Origin: Haloferula helveola
GTDB lineage: Bacteria > Verrucomicrobiota > Verrucomicrobiia > Verrucomicrobiales > Akkermansiaceae
Direction of reading: 5' to 3'
NCBI RefSeq assembly: GCF_037076345.1
Contig: NZ_AP024702.1
Location: 2,604,001-2,668,000, forward strand
DNA: 64,000 bases
The position numbers were made by a program, and so were the translations under genes. Shown here in pieces: positions 16,997-26,600 of this stretch (position 1 is the stretch's first letter; each line of letters starts with the position of its first letter). The notes under the pieces were generated by a model. It ran no database searches. It saw only the letters and a program-made list of their open reading frames with translations, and had not been told where the DNA came from.

Positions 16997-19900
16997 TTAC
17001 TCGACCTTGTGCGTGGCAGGCATGCCGCGGAAACGGTCGTCGGGATCGTTGGTGCCGCGGAGCGGAATCGCGACGCGGGTTTCGGCATCAATGTCGGCCA
17101 GCCCGGAGCCGAGAACGACCTCGGCCGTGTCGATCATCTTGTCTGTGTCCGCGGTGCATGCGGCGATCGGATCCTGCAGCGTGACCGAGGAAGTGGCGGG
17201 CCGCCACATCACGCTGAGTGGCGTGGGAGTCCGGAAAAGCAAGACTCCGTCGGGATCCTTCAGTTCACCCGCTTCGCGGAAAAACGCATGGGAGGTGCCG
17301 TCGCGCGGGTCGCGGGCGGCTTGCAACTCCGCGCGGTTGGCGAGGATCTCGACCGGTGGCGATGAGAGCCAAGTCTTCGCGTCGGCCGCGTCGCCGCGCA
17401 TGCAGACGAAGTAGCTGGCCGATGCGTCTTTCGGATGCGGTCCGTGATCGATCGACAGATGGAAGACGGGTGCCTTGCGGTCCTTTGCCGGGCTGTTGGA
17501 GATCGCTTCCCGTGTTTCTTCATTCATCGCGAATCCAGGGATCGGAGTGAAAGGATCACGGCGGGTGAGCTGCAGGTTGAGCGAGCCCGCCTTGCCGCTG
17601 CCCGCCTCGTTGCCGGTCGGCAAAATCAGGTAGCCGATCCCCGAATGCAGGACCCAGTAACGTTGGTCGAGCGGCAACGAGACGTTTGCCTCCGGTCCGT
17701 CCCCGGCATGGGTCGTGGTCGTTCCGTCCTGGGCGATGACCGTGACATCCCCGTTCCAGTCGCACTGGTTGAGGTTGGTGCGGGTCGTCACGCCATCCGG
17801 AATCTCACCGCCACGGCTGGTGGTGATCGAGTGGATCAGCATCAGCATGCCGTCGTCGGTGAACACATGCATCTTCCGGCAATTGCCGCCGGTGTTCTTG
17901 TTGACGTAGTGGAAAGCCGCGTGGCCGAGTTCGCCGTCGGTCACGCCACCCGCGGTCGATCCGCCGCCGGCGCGGTAGCGGTCGGGCGCGTGAAGTTCGT
18001 CGTCGAGGTGCGTCGTTCCCGGCAGCGACCGGTAGCGCCACAGCGACGGGTTGTCGGCGAGCTTGCGAATCTGGCCGTAGGCGGAGTTCGGCGCGTTGCG
18101 GTGGATGCCAGTGAATTCCTTGCCCGTCCGCATGAAGGTGGTCACGCCGTCGGCGAAGGACATGTTCCACGGGAAGTGCCCGGCGAACGACTCGATCGGT
18201 CCGGCCATCGGCGAGATCATCTTCAGGTCGATCTGGTAGTCGTCGCGGCGGTGGACGGTCAACAGGTTTCGCCAGAAGAAACGATGCCCGGTGATCGTGT
18301 TCGCGGCCTTGGCGTGGATCCGCGCGTGCATGGCCTTCAGCGAGCTACGGTCTTCGTCGTAGATGGCGCCCTCCGGAAGGTTGGTCAGCCGGTTGGCGAG
18401 TTGCGTGAGCTCCCAAACGTTTCCCTTGTGGTCGTTGTGACGGCCGTTGGTGACCCACGGGTCCGTACCTTGGTAAAAGAACCACTCGAACGCGAGCAGG
18501 TAGCGGGTGAGCCGTCGGTACTGCTCGCGGGTGTAACCCCATGGCGACCCGAACCTCGCGCCGTTGGCGATGCGCGAGTACCAGTCGCGGCCGTAGCCGT
18601 GCATATGGATGTGGCGGCCGTTGGCATTGTGGAAGATGAACATGCCGTCGCTCGACAGGCCCTCGGCCCGGCCGGCGGCGTAGCGGAAGTGGCTGTCCAT
18701 CAGGCAGGCCGCGGTGTCCCATGCGTGGGGATCGTCGAGCGAGCGCGCGGCGCGCCAGAAGTTCACGATGAGGTTGTCATTGTCGCCGTAACCGTCGTTG
18801 GCGCCGTGATGGGCCTCGGAAAAGAACGAGCGCGAGAGGCAGGTGGCGACCGCGTATTGGGCGAGCTCGGATCGCGCCTGCAATGCTTCCAATTGGAGGT
18901 CGGGCACCGTGTCGCAGAGCGAAAGGAATCCGCGCAACGACTCGAAGTGCCGCATCATCCGCCCGTCGGTCTTGCCGAAACCGGCGACCTTGAGCTGATC
19001 GGGATGGGATCGCAGGAATTCGGACCTCGCGCCGATCAATGCGAAAGCCGCGCGGGCGGCACGTGGGTCTCCTGCAAGCGACTTGCCTTTGAGGAAGGCG
19101 GCAACCAGTAGGTTGCTGTGTTTGATGAAGGTCGGGGCATCACCGACGTAAGGGTTGAGGTCCGCGCCTTCGGCCAGAACCGCATCGATGATTGCCGCCG
19201 CTTCCGTGTCGTTCGCCGATGGATGGATCTTCGCCGCACGGTGGGCGAGCCCGTCGGTGACCGATGCGAGGGCCGCCTCCCGAACGGAATCGACCCGGTG
19301 GGCGAGACGGGACTCGGGGAAGGGCACGAACGTTTCCGAGCCGGGCGGCTTCCACATCAGGCGCGATGCGAGGTGCGGCTGCTCTTCGGTATTGGCGAGC
19401 AGCACCTCGATGGGAATCGTGCCAGCTTTCCCGGCCTCTAGCTTGAGGGGCATAGCGACCTCCGAGGCGCTGGCTCCAACGGCCCAGCGGCCGGGCAGAT
19501 TGCAGTCGAGCCGGAACTCGTGCGTGCCGGGTTCCTCGATGAGCAATTCTCCCGCAATCCGCGCGTAGACGCGGAAGCCCGGCGAGAGATCGTTGAAGGG
19601 GTAGTTATGGATTCCGCGGCTCTCGATGATCGCGGCGCGGTCTTTCGCGATCGAGAGCGAAGGTAGCAGTCCGCAAAGGTACGACGGCTTCTCCCACCAC
19701 GGACGCGTGACGTCATCGAGTGGCGGGGTGTGGACCGACTCGCCGGTCCGGAACGCCGGATAGCCATTGGCGGTGTAGCCGTCCGGCCAGCTTGCCTTGC
19801 CGCCGAACTTGACGGGCTCCTTCAGGTCGAACGCTTCGCCGTCGCGCCGCTCGAATTCGTAGATCAGCCCCGGATAAAGCGCGTCGCTGCCGTCGGGGAA

Positions 19901-20278
19901 ACGGATCGTGAATTCCTGCTCCACGGCCGGGTCACCCGCGCTGCTCTCCGATAAGGTCGCCGCCAAGCGAGTGAACCGCTTCCTCAGCGCGAAGCTGCCA
20001 AGGTCGAGCTGTTCGGCCGGCCCCGAGTACCACAGCACCCCGGTGTCGGGATCACGGAGGCTCAGGTCGCGTCCGGACGATGCGGTGGTCGCCTCGATTC
20101 TGAGGTAGCTGCCGGGCTGGACCTCGATCTCACCTTCGGCCCAGCCGCCATTGATCAGAATGCCGGGCCTCGAGGGAGCTTCGGTGGTCGCTTCGTGGGG
20201 CTCGGGCTGCGGGCTTTCCTCGCCGCAGGAGATCAAGGCCGCGCAGAAGGAAACACTGAGAAGACGTCGGAAAAGCAT
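16997..20278 (-). CDS. PL8-like polysaccharide lyase lipoprotein
   Basis: 1093 residues starting at the ATG at 20278 (MLFRRLLSVSFCAALISCGEE), which gives a lipobox LISC. The middle has a PL8-like alpha-toroid: SSDGMFIFHNAN followed by a His-rich stretch and HGYGRDWYSRIANGARFG, NGRHNDHKGNVWEL and FFWRNLLTVHRRDDYQIDLK. That layout (DGxFxxH ... GYG ... HRR) is what chondroitin/hyaluronate-type lyases show, with His, Tyr and Arg as catalytic candidates. The N-terminal ~250 residues contain extra beta domains including a possible PA14-like piece. It would cleave a uronic-acid-containing polymer at the cell surface. It is divergent from a sulfatase, which supports a sulfated glycosaminoglycan-like target. 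Spacing between His and Tyr differs from classic PL8, so exact family is uncertain. Confidence 0.8.
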   Translation of the reverse strand: MLFRRLLSVSFCAALISCGEESPQPEPHEATTEAPSRPGILINGGWAEGEIEVQPGSYLRIEATTASSGRDLSLRDPDTGVLWYSGPAEQLDLGSFALRKRFTRLAATLSESSAGDPAVEQEFTIRFPDGSDALYPGLIYEFERRDGEAFDLKEPVKFGGKASWPDGYTANGYPAFRTGESVHTPPLDDVTRPWWEKPSYLCGLLPSLSIAKDRAAIIESRGIHNYPFNDLSPGFRVYARIAGELLIEEPGTHEFRLDCNLPGRWAVGASASEVAMPLKLEAGKAGTIPIEVLLANTEEQPHLASRLMWKPPGSETFVPFPESRLAHRVDSVREAALASVTDGLAHRAAKIHPSANDTEAAAIIDAVLAEGADLNPYVGDAPTFIKHSNLLVAAFLKGKSLAGDPRAARAAFALIGARSEFLRSHPDQLKVAGFGKTDGRMMRHFESLRGFLSLCDTVPDLQLEALQARSELAQYAVATCLSRSFFSEAHHGANDGYGDNDNLIVNFWRAARSLDDPHAWDTAACLMDSHFRYAAGRAEGLSSDGMFIFHNANGRHIHMHGYGRDWYSRIANGARFGSPWGYTREQYRRLTRYLLAFEWFFYQGTDPWVTNGRHNDHKGNVWELTQLANRLTNLPEGAIYDEDRSSLKAMHARIHAKAANTITGHRFFWRNLLTVHRRDDYQIDLKMISPMAGPIESFAGHFPWNMSFADGVTTFMRTGKEFTGIHRNAPNSAYGQIRKLADNPSLWRYRSLPGTTHLDDELHAPDRYRAGGGSTAGGVTDGELGHAAFHYVNKNTGGNCRKMHVFTDDGMLMLIHSITTSRGGEIPDGVTTRTNLNQCDWNGDVTVIAQDGTTTTHAGDGPEANVSLPLDQRYWVLHSGIGYLILPTGNEAGSGKAGSLNLQLTRRDPFTPIPGFAMNEETREAISNSPAKDRKAPVFHLSIDHGPHPKDASASYFVCMRGDAADAKTWLSSPPVEILANRAELQAARDPRDGTSHAFFREAGELKDPDGVLLFRTPTPLSVMWRPATSSVTLQDPIAACTADTDKMIDTAEVVLGSGLADIDAETRVAIPLRGTNDPDDRFRGMPATHKVE

Positions 20279-20475
20279 GGGTTGTGAGATCGGGATGGCC
20301 GGTCGGGCCAAGGAACGGCTCGGGCCCGGGTATGCTTTCAGATGCAGGAATCAATCCGGAAGGTGAGTTTTCTTGATCGGATGGGCGAGGGATGGCCCGC
20401 TCGGGTGGACGACCGATCCGGAAACATCAGGGACCGGATCCGCGTAGTCGCCCGCCTGATCCCTGTCGATTTCCC
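20279..20475. promoter_or_regulatory. Shared divergent intergenic region, lyase/sulfatase
   Basis: 197 bp between the start of the PL8-like gene (minus) and sulfatase 2 (plus). A divergent arrangement like this could allow co-regulation. I do not see a convincing operator or -10/-35 pair by eye. Confidence 0.35.
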
Positions 20476-22017
20476 ATGCGATTTACTCACCTTGTCACGC
20501 TCTTCACCCTTGCAGTCGGACTCTCCCACGCCGCCGAGCAGAAGCCGAACATCCTCGTGATCTATGCCGATGATCTCGGCTACGGCGATGTCGGCTGCTA
20601 CAACCCGGAGCGCGGGAAAATCGACACACCCCACATCGATGCGCTCGCCGCACAGGGGATCCGTTTCACGGACGGGCACTCGTCGTCGGGGGTCTGTTCG
20701 CCGTCGCGCTACACCCTGCTGACCGGCCGCTACCACTGGCGCAGCCGGCTGCAGAAGGGGATCGTCAACCATTGGGCGGCTCCTCTCATTTCGCCCAGCC
20801 GCCTTACGATCGGAGGTTTGGCCAAGAAGCACGGATACCGCACCGCCTGCATCGGCAAGTGGCACCTTGGCTGGAACTGGCCGATCCCCGAGGGGAAGAA
20901 GAGTCTTTTCAGCGGGCCGAAGAAGGGTGCGAAGGCGACCGACGCCCACCGGGCCGTGTGGAAGGAGACATTCTCGAAGCCGATCGGTGGCGGACCGACC
21001 GCGGTCGGCTTCGACGAGTACTTCGGCACCGATGTCCCGAACTGGCCACCCTACTGTTTCATCGAAAATGACCGCACGGTTGGCATTCCGACCGAGTTCG
21101 GAAGCGATGCGTTGTTTCGTCCCAACCAGGCCAGCACCCAGGGTCCTGCGCTCGAAGGCTGGATGCTTGAGCCGATCCTGCCGGCGCTGGGTGATCGCGC
21201 GGTCGAGTTCATCGAGCGCGAGGCGAAGACGCCGGAACCATTCCTGATCTACCTGCCTCTGACGTCACCGCACACGCCGCTTTCGGTGAACGACGAATGG
21301 AAGGGCAAGAGCGGCCTCGGTGCCTATGCCGATCTCGTCATGGAGACCGACGCGGTCGTGGGCCGCGTGCTGAAGGCACTCGATGATGCCGGCGTCACGG
21401 ACAACACGCTGGTCGTCTTCACGAGTGACAACGGCTGCGCCCACTACATCGGCACAGCGGAGATGGAGAAGAAGGGGCACTTCGCCAGCGGGCCGCTCCG
21501 CGGCTACAAGTCGGACACTTGGGAAGGTGGACATCGTGTTCCGTTCATCGTTCGCTGGCCCGGTGTCGCGAAGGCCGGCGGTGTCTCGGGACAGCTGGTC
21601 CACCAAGCGGATCTGATGGCGACCTTTGCCGATGCCATCGGCGCCGAGCTCGGACACGATGAGGGCGAGGACAGCTTCAGCCTCGTACCGCTCCTGAAGG
21701 GCAGTGACGAACCCGTTCGCACGACCTCGGTCAGTGCCTCGATCCGTGGACTGCCGTCGTTCCGCACGGGATCATGGAAATTCATCCCCGGTTCCGGGTC
21801 CGGCGGGTGGACCGGAGGCGGGGCGAAGAAGGGCGTCCAACTTTACAACCTCGCTGAAGATCTGGGGGAAAAGAACAACCTCGCGGATCAGGAACCGGCC
21901 CGTGTCTCGGAGATGAGGATCGCGTTCGAGGCGATCATTTCCAACGGCCGCAGCACGCCCGGACCGAGGCAGCCGAATGACGTCAAAGTGGTACGCTTCG
22001 GTCCCAAGGACGGATAA
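20476..22017 (+). CDS. Arylsulfatase (S1 family) 2
   Basis: 513 residues from the ATG at 20476, giving the signal peptide MRFTHLVTLFTLAVGLSHAA. It has ILVIYADDLGYGDVGCY (metal site), the formylglycine motif CSPSR in SGVCSPSRYTLLTGRY, GYRTACIGKWHLGW and a late FTSDNGCAHY. The C-terminus LYNLAEDLGEKNNLADQEP is typical. The motif pattern closely resembles sulfatase 1 (CTPTR), but this protein has longer loops. It is divergent from the PL8-like lyase gene and they probably act on the same polymer. Confidence 0.95.
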   Translation: MRFTHLVTLFTLAVGLSHAAEQKPNILVIYADDLGYGDVGCYNPERGKIDTPHIDALAAQGIRFTDGHSSSGVCSPSRYTLLTGRYHWRSRLQKGIVNHWAAPLISPSRLTIGGLAKKHGYRTACIGKWHLGWNWPIPEGKKSLFSGPKKGAKATDAHRAVWKETFSKPIGGGPTAVGFDEYFGTDVPNWPPYCFIENDRTVGIPTEFGSDALFRPNQASTQGPALEGWMLEPILPALGDRAVEFIEREAKTPEPFLIYLPLTSPHTPLSVNDEWKGKSGLGAYADLVMETDAVVGRVLKALDDAGVTDNTLVVFTSDNGCAHYIGTAEMEKKGHFASGPLRGYKSDTWEGGHRVPFIVRWPGVAKAGGVSGQLVHQADLMATFADAIGAELGHDEGEDSFSLVPLLKGSDEPVRTTSVSASIRGLPSFRTGSWKFIPGSGSGGWTGGGAKKGVQLYNLAEDLGEKNNLADQEPARVSEMRIAFEAIISNGRSTPGPRQPNDVKVVRFGPKDG

Positions 22018-22020
22018 CTG

Positions 22021-22047
22021 CGAGGCGAAGTCGACGCTTTAGCCTCG
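22021..22047 (+). terminator. Possible hairpin terminator after sulfatase 2
   Basis: CGAGGC at 22021-22026 pairs with GCCTCG at 22042-22047, and the bases between them contain the inner palindrome GTCGAC. There is no clear T-run, so the terminator call is tentative. It lies 3 bp after the sulfatase stop and before the cls gene. Confidence 0.35.
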
Positions 22048-22080
22048 ACGGCATCGGTGGTGATACGCCCTAGTTTCCGG

Positions 22081-23586
22081 ATGACTGCCGAGGATCATCC
22101 GGAAAAACTGTCGGGCCACGAATCGCAGGACTCGGAACAAGCGAAGCCGCGTCGCAGGCGGCGGCGGAAGTGGGTCACTGCGATCATCGTGATTGCCCAC
22201 ATCCTCGGTGCGCTGACATCGGTGAAGGCGATCATGGAGACCCGCACCGCGCAGGGTGCGGTTGCGTGGGCGATTTCGCTCAACACGATGCCCTACGTCG
22301 CGGTGCCTGCCTACTGGGTGTTCGGTCGCTCCGACTTCAATGGGTACGTCAATGCCCGGCGCGATCACCGGGAGGTGTTGACCGAGTACTGGGACGACTT
22401 CGAGGGCAAGCTGGAGGAAAAGGACCTCGTCTGGCAGGGCCCGGCCCGCGATCCGTTTGTTTCCGAAGAGCTCGCGATGCTGCCGGCAACCGGCGGCAAC
22501 GATGCCGAGTTGCTGGTCGATGGCGATGCGGTCTTCGAATCGATCCTCGAGGGGATCAAGCGGGCCGAGAAGTACGTGCTCGTGCAGTTCTACATCATCC
22601 ACGACGACGGCGTCGGCCGCGAGCTCCGCGACGCGCTCGTCGAGCGTGCCGAAGCGGGTGTGCGATGCCTCCTTCTTTACGACGAGCTTGGCAGTGACAT
22701 GTCCGAGGAATACCTCGCCTCGCTGACCGATGCGGGCGTCCTGGTCAGCCCCTTCAACACGACCCAAGGCAAGGCCAACCGCTTCCAGGTGAACTTCCGC
22801 AACCATAGGAAGATCGTCGTGGTCGACGGCCGGGAGGCATGGGTCGGAGGTCTGAATGTGGGTGACGAGTACAAGGGGCTCGACCCCGAGGTCGGCTACT
22901 GGCGCGACACCCATATGCGGGTGGAAGGACCCTCGGTGCAATGCGTGCAAGTCGCCTTTGCCGAAGACTGGCACTGGGCCGCGAAGGAGATCCTCGAAGG
23001 GCTCGATTGGGAGCCGCGGCCCGCGAAGAGCGGTGCGAAGAAGGGTGTTCTCTGCCTGCCGACGGGTCCGGTCGACCCGCTGGAAACCTGCACACTGTTC
23101 TTCCTCAACCTGATCAACAACGCCGAGGAGCGGCTATGGATCGCGAGCCCGTACTTCGTGCCCGACCAGCAGTTCATCAGTGCGCTGCAACTCGCCGCAT
23201 TGCGTGGAGTGGACGTGAAGATCCTCGTCCCCGACGAGTCGGACAGCACGATGGTCGATCTCTCCGCGTGGTCCTTTGTTCCGGAGCTTCAGGACGTCGG
23301 GATCGAGGTGTATCGCTACACCAAGGGCTTCATGCATCACAAGGTGACGCTGATGGACGACCGCTACTGCACGATCGGCACGGCGAACTTCGACAACCGT
23401 TCGTTCCGTCTCAACTTCGAGATCACGATGGGAGTCGAGGACGAGGCATTCACCAGCGAGGTCGCGGCGATGCTGGAGGAAGACTTCTCCAACGCGCGGC
23501 TCGTTGCCGATGGCGAACTGGAGAAGAAGAGCGACTGGTTCCAATTCTGGACCCGCGTCTCGCGGCTGGCGGCACCGGTGCAGTGA
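22081..23586 (+). CDS. cls: Cardiolipin synthase
   Basis: 501 residues from the ATG at 22081; a GTG 24 nt further up is also open. A basic cytoplasmic N-terminus (KPRRRRRRKW) leads to two membrane segments (about 40-65 and 70-95: WVTAIIVIAHILGALTSV, GAVAWAISLNTMPYVAVPAY). Both HKD phospholipase D motifs are complete: HRKIVVVDGREAWVGGLN and HHKVTLMDDRYCTIGTANFD. This is the usual bacterial cardiolipin synthase layout. The enzyme joins two phosphatidylglycerol molecules at the inner membrane. A second, lipoprotein-type phospholipase D is encoded at 62495-63928. Confidence 0.93.
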   Translation: MTAEDHPEKLSGHESQDSEQAKPRRRRRRKWVTAIIVIAHILGALTSVKAIMETRTAQGAVAWAISLNTMPYVAVPAYWVFGRSDFNGYVNARRDHREVLTEYWDDFEGKLEEKDLVWQGPARDPFVSEELAMLPATGGNDAELLVDGDAVFESILEGIKRAEKYVLVQFYIIHDDGVGRELRDALVERAEAGVRCLLLYDELGSDMSEEYLASLTDAGVLVSPFNTTQGKANRFQVNFRNHRKIVVVDGREAWVGGLNVGDEYKGLDPEVGYWRDTHMRVEGPSVQCVQVAFAEDWHWAAKEILEGLDWEPRPAKSGAKKGVLCLPTGPVDPLETCTLFFLNLINNAEERLWIASPYFVPDQQFISALQLAALRGVDVKILVPDESDSTMVDLSAWSFVPELQDVGIEVYRYTKGFMHHKVTLMDDRYCTIGTANFDNRSFRLNFEITMGVEDEAFTSEVAAMLEEDFSNARLVADGELEKKSDWFQFWTRVSRLAAPVQ

Positions 23587-23674
23587 CTTCGTGCCCCGTT
23601 CCGGCTTGTCGCTGGAGGGGATCTTCGGCTAGGTGGCAGGGATTCGCTTTCCCGGCCCGAAGCCTCCCCCTGCC

Positions 23675-26600
23675 ATGTTCCGTTGTTTCCCGAAGTGCCT
23701 CGCCTCGCTCCTCCTCCTTCACTCTCTCGACGCCGCTACGTTCACCTGGGATGGTGGTGGGGCTGACGACAACCTGACGACTCCGGCCAATTGGGTCGGG
23801 GATATCGCTCCGAATCCGGCTGGAGGGGATGATCTCGTTTTCGCCGGTTCGACCCGACTGTCTCCGCAGGTGGATGTGCCGTTCATCGCGGAGTCGATCA
23901 CGTTCAACAACACCGCCGCCGCATTCTCGCTTGCTGGAGCGAACCCGCTGACCATCGGCAATGGAGATCTCCAGAATTACTCGGCCCAGACCCAGACGCT
24001 GGGATGTGACCTGGCCATCGGGGGAAGCACGTTCCTCTTCATCAACGCGGTGTCGGGCAACATCGTGGTCAACGGTGACATCGACAACGCGGGCAAGATC
24101 CTCGTCAGCCAGCCGAGCGCCGGTCGAAGCGTGACCTTCAACGGCGTCACCGCCGGGACCGGAAGTTTCCGGGTGCAAGGGAGCGGCACCACGGTCGGCG
24201 GTGCCAGCGGCCAGACCTACACGGGCGGGTTGTTGGTGCTTGGCGGGCGGTTCGAGGTCGGCGGTAGCGATTCCTATCTCGGGGCGGGAACGGTCACCCT
24301 GCAGAGCGGAGGTGTGATCGATGTCAACGGGACGGCCAACATCTGGCGGAACATTTCGATCTCCTCATCCGGCGGCGGCCTCGAAGCATCATCGGGCAGC
24401 CCGTTCTTCACCGGCGTGGTTTCCGGCAACGGCGAACTGACGATCGGCGGCGGGTCGGTAAGGCTCACCAATCTGTCCAACAGCTACTCTGGAGGAACCC
24501 GGGTCATCGGCGGTGGCATTCTCCGGATTTCAGACGTGGCGCAACTCGGTTCGGGAGGACTTTCGCTCGACGACGGATCACTCCAATTCCTCGCTGCGGA
24601 GTCGATGTCGACGGATCTCGTGATCGGAGCCGGGGGCGGAACGCTCAATACCAACGGTTACGATTGCGAGCTCGGTGGATCCATCGCTGGGGGCAGCCTG
24701 ACCAAATCCGGAAGCGGGAACCTGAACCTCGTGTCGAACACGGTCACGTCGCTCGACACGCTTGTGGTTTCCCAGGGAAGCTTGGCCACGTTTAATACGC
24801 CACTTCCCGTAGGTGTGGACCTCACTGTTTCGGCGGGTGCGGTGTTCAGCACGGGTGCTCACGATTACGAGTTCGGACAGATCGGCGGCTCCGGGAACCT
24901 GAATCTCAATTCTCCGACCCATACCACGACCTTCGGCGCGGACGACAGCTCGGGAAGCCTCGATGTCTCGCTGACCGCAACCGGAGAGCTCGTGAAGTCG
25001 GGCACGGGCACCTACACGGTGACGGCGGACAACAGCCTTTTCGGAGGCCCCCTGATCCTTCAGGGAGGAACACTTTCCTTCGATGCCGGCAACCAACTCG
25101 GCAGCGGCCCGATCAAGATGGATGGGGGCGCCCTGAAGGCCGAAGCCACGCTGACCCATGGCTCCGGGCTCATCCTCGAAGGTGGAACGCTTGAGGTGGC
25201 GGACTCCGCGATCCTCACTTTCAGCGGGGTCGTCAACGGTTCCGGAGCGATTGGAAAGACGGGCGAGGGGATTTTGGTTTTCAGCGGCACCCAGTCGAGC
25301 GGGCTGCCGTCCATCACTATTTCGGCGGGTAGCCTCCGCTTTTCCGGAGTGCCGGGATTCGCCGGAAGCATCATCAATCAGGGATTGCTTGAGTTGTTCT
25401 ATGGAACGACCGAAACGATCGCGGCGTCGATCAGCGGCACCGGCGCGCTCTACAAGACGGGTACCGGAGAAGTGATCCTCTCCGGCGATATCGATCTCGC
25501 CGGAGATACTTCGGTGCTGGCCGGAACGCTTTCGATTTCGGGGAGTGGTGAGACCCTCGGCGACGTGGACGTGCTGGCCGGGACGACCCTCAGGGTCAAG
25601 GAGGCCGCGGGAGTCAGCATGAACCGGCTCGAGGGTGTCGGAACGGTTGATCTCGAGGATTTCGGAGGGATCGGCGTCGGTGTCGACGGCAGCTCGTTCA
25701 GCTTCGGCGGCAGCGTCACCGGGCCGGGCGGCTTCGCCAAGCGGGGTTCGGGCACGGTGACCCTGACCGGAACCGGCATGAGCAATTCCCTCGGGGTGAT
25801 CGAAGGGGTGCTTTCGGTCAATTCGGCCGACCAGCTGCCGAGCTCCCAGCTGTTCCTGCTTGGGGGGACATTGCGGAATACCGCACCGATCGTTCACTCG
25901 GGGCCGTTCGAGACCAGCGTGGCAAGTACGGGAGCCACTGTGGATACCCAGGCGGACCTGACCCTCGGAGGTTCGCTGAGCGGAGGTAGTGCCGGGACGC
26001 CGTTCGTGAAGGCCGGCAGCGGAACGTTGACGCTGACCGGCAGCCAGAATTTCGACAGCAGCTTGGAGGCGGTGGTGAACGCGGGCGGCTTGCGGTTGAG
26101 CGGTGTCACGCAGTTCGGCGGCAATATCGTCGTCAATTCCGAACTCGTCCTCGATTACGCCGTCGACGCGACGCTGGCGCCCACCCCGACCCTCGATGGT
26201 CCCGAACTCCCTCTGAATGTTTCAGGCACCGGAGCGGTCCGGAAGACCGGAACCGGAACATTGACGGTCGAGCGACCGACATTCGCCCATGGCGGCGGCC
26301 TGTTTGTCGATCAGGGGATGCTTGTCCTGGAAGACGCGGTGGTGACGCATGGAGGGGGCGTGACGATCGATGGTGGCGGGCTGACCTTCGACAGCGCGAC
26401 TCTCGGCTACACCGGTGGCACTTCGGTGAACGGAACTTCGGTCCTCACGTTGACGGACACCGACGCGTCGGGCGGCATCGGCACCATCAGTCTGGCCGAC
26501 ACGGCCACCATCGCCCTGAACGGTGCTTCCGGTTCGTCATTGGTTGCCGGCTCGCTGACCGGCAACGGCTCGATCATGATCGATTTTCCGAGTGGCGTGG

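Noticed and set aside
17435-19111. 558-residue plus-strand open frame
   Set aside because: Antisense to the PL8-like gene; composition is the Arg/Val/Gly bias of an out-of-frame shadow.
23587-23674. Extra N-terminal extension of the giant repeat protein
   Set aside because: The ATG at 23675 opens exactly at the signal peptide; the longer reading has no better start or ribosome site.
24578-25897. 439-residue minus-strand open frame
   Set aside because: Antisense to the giant beta-strand-repeat gene; no domain.
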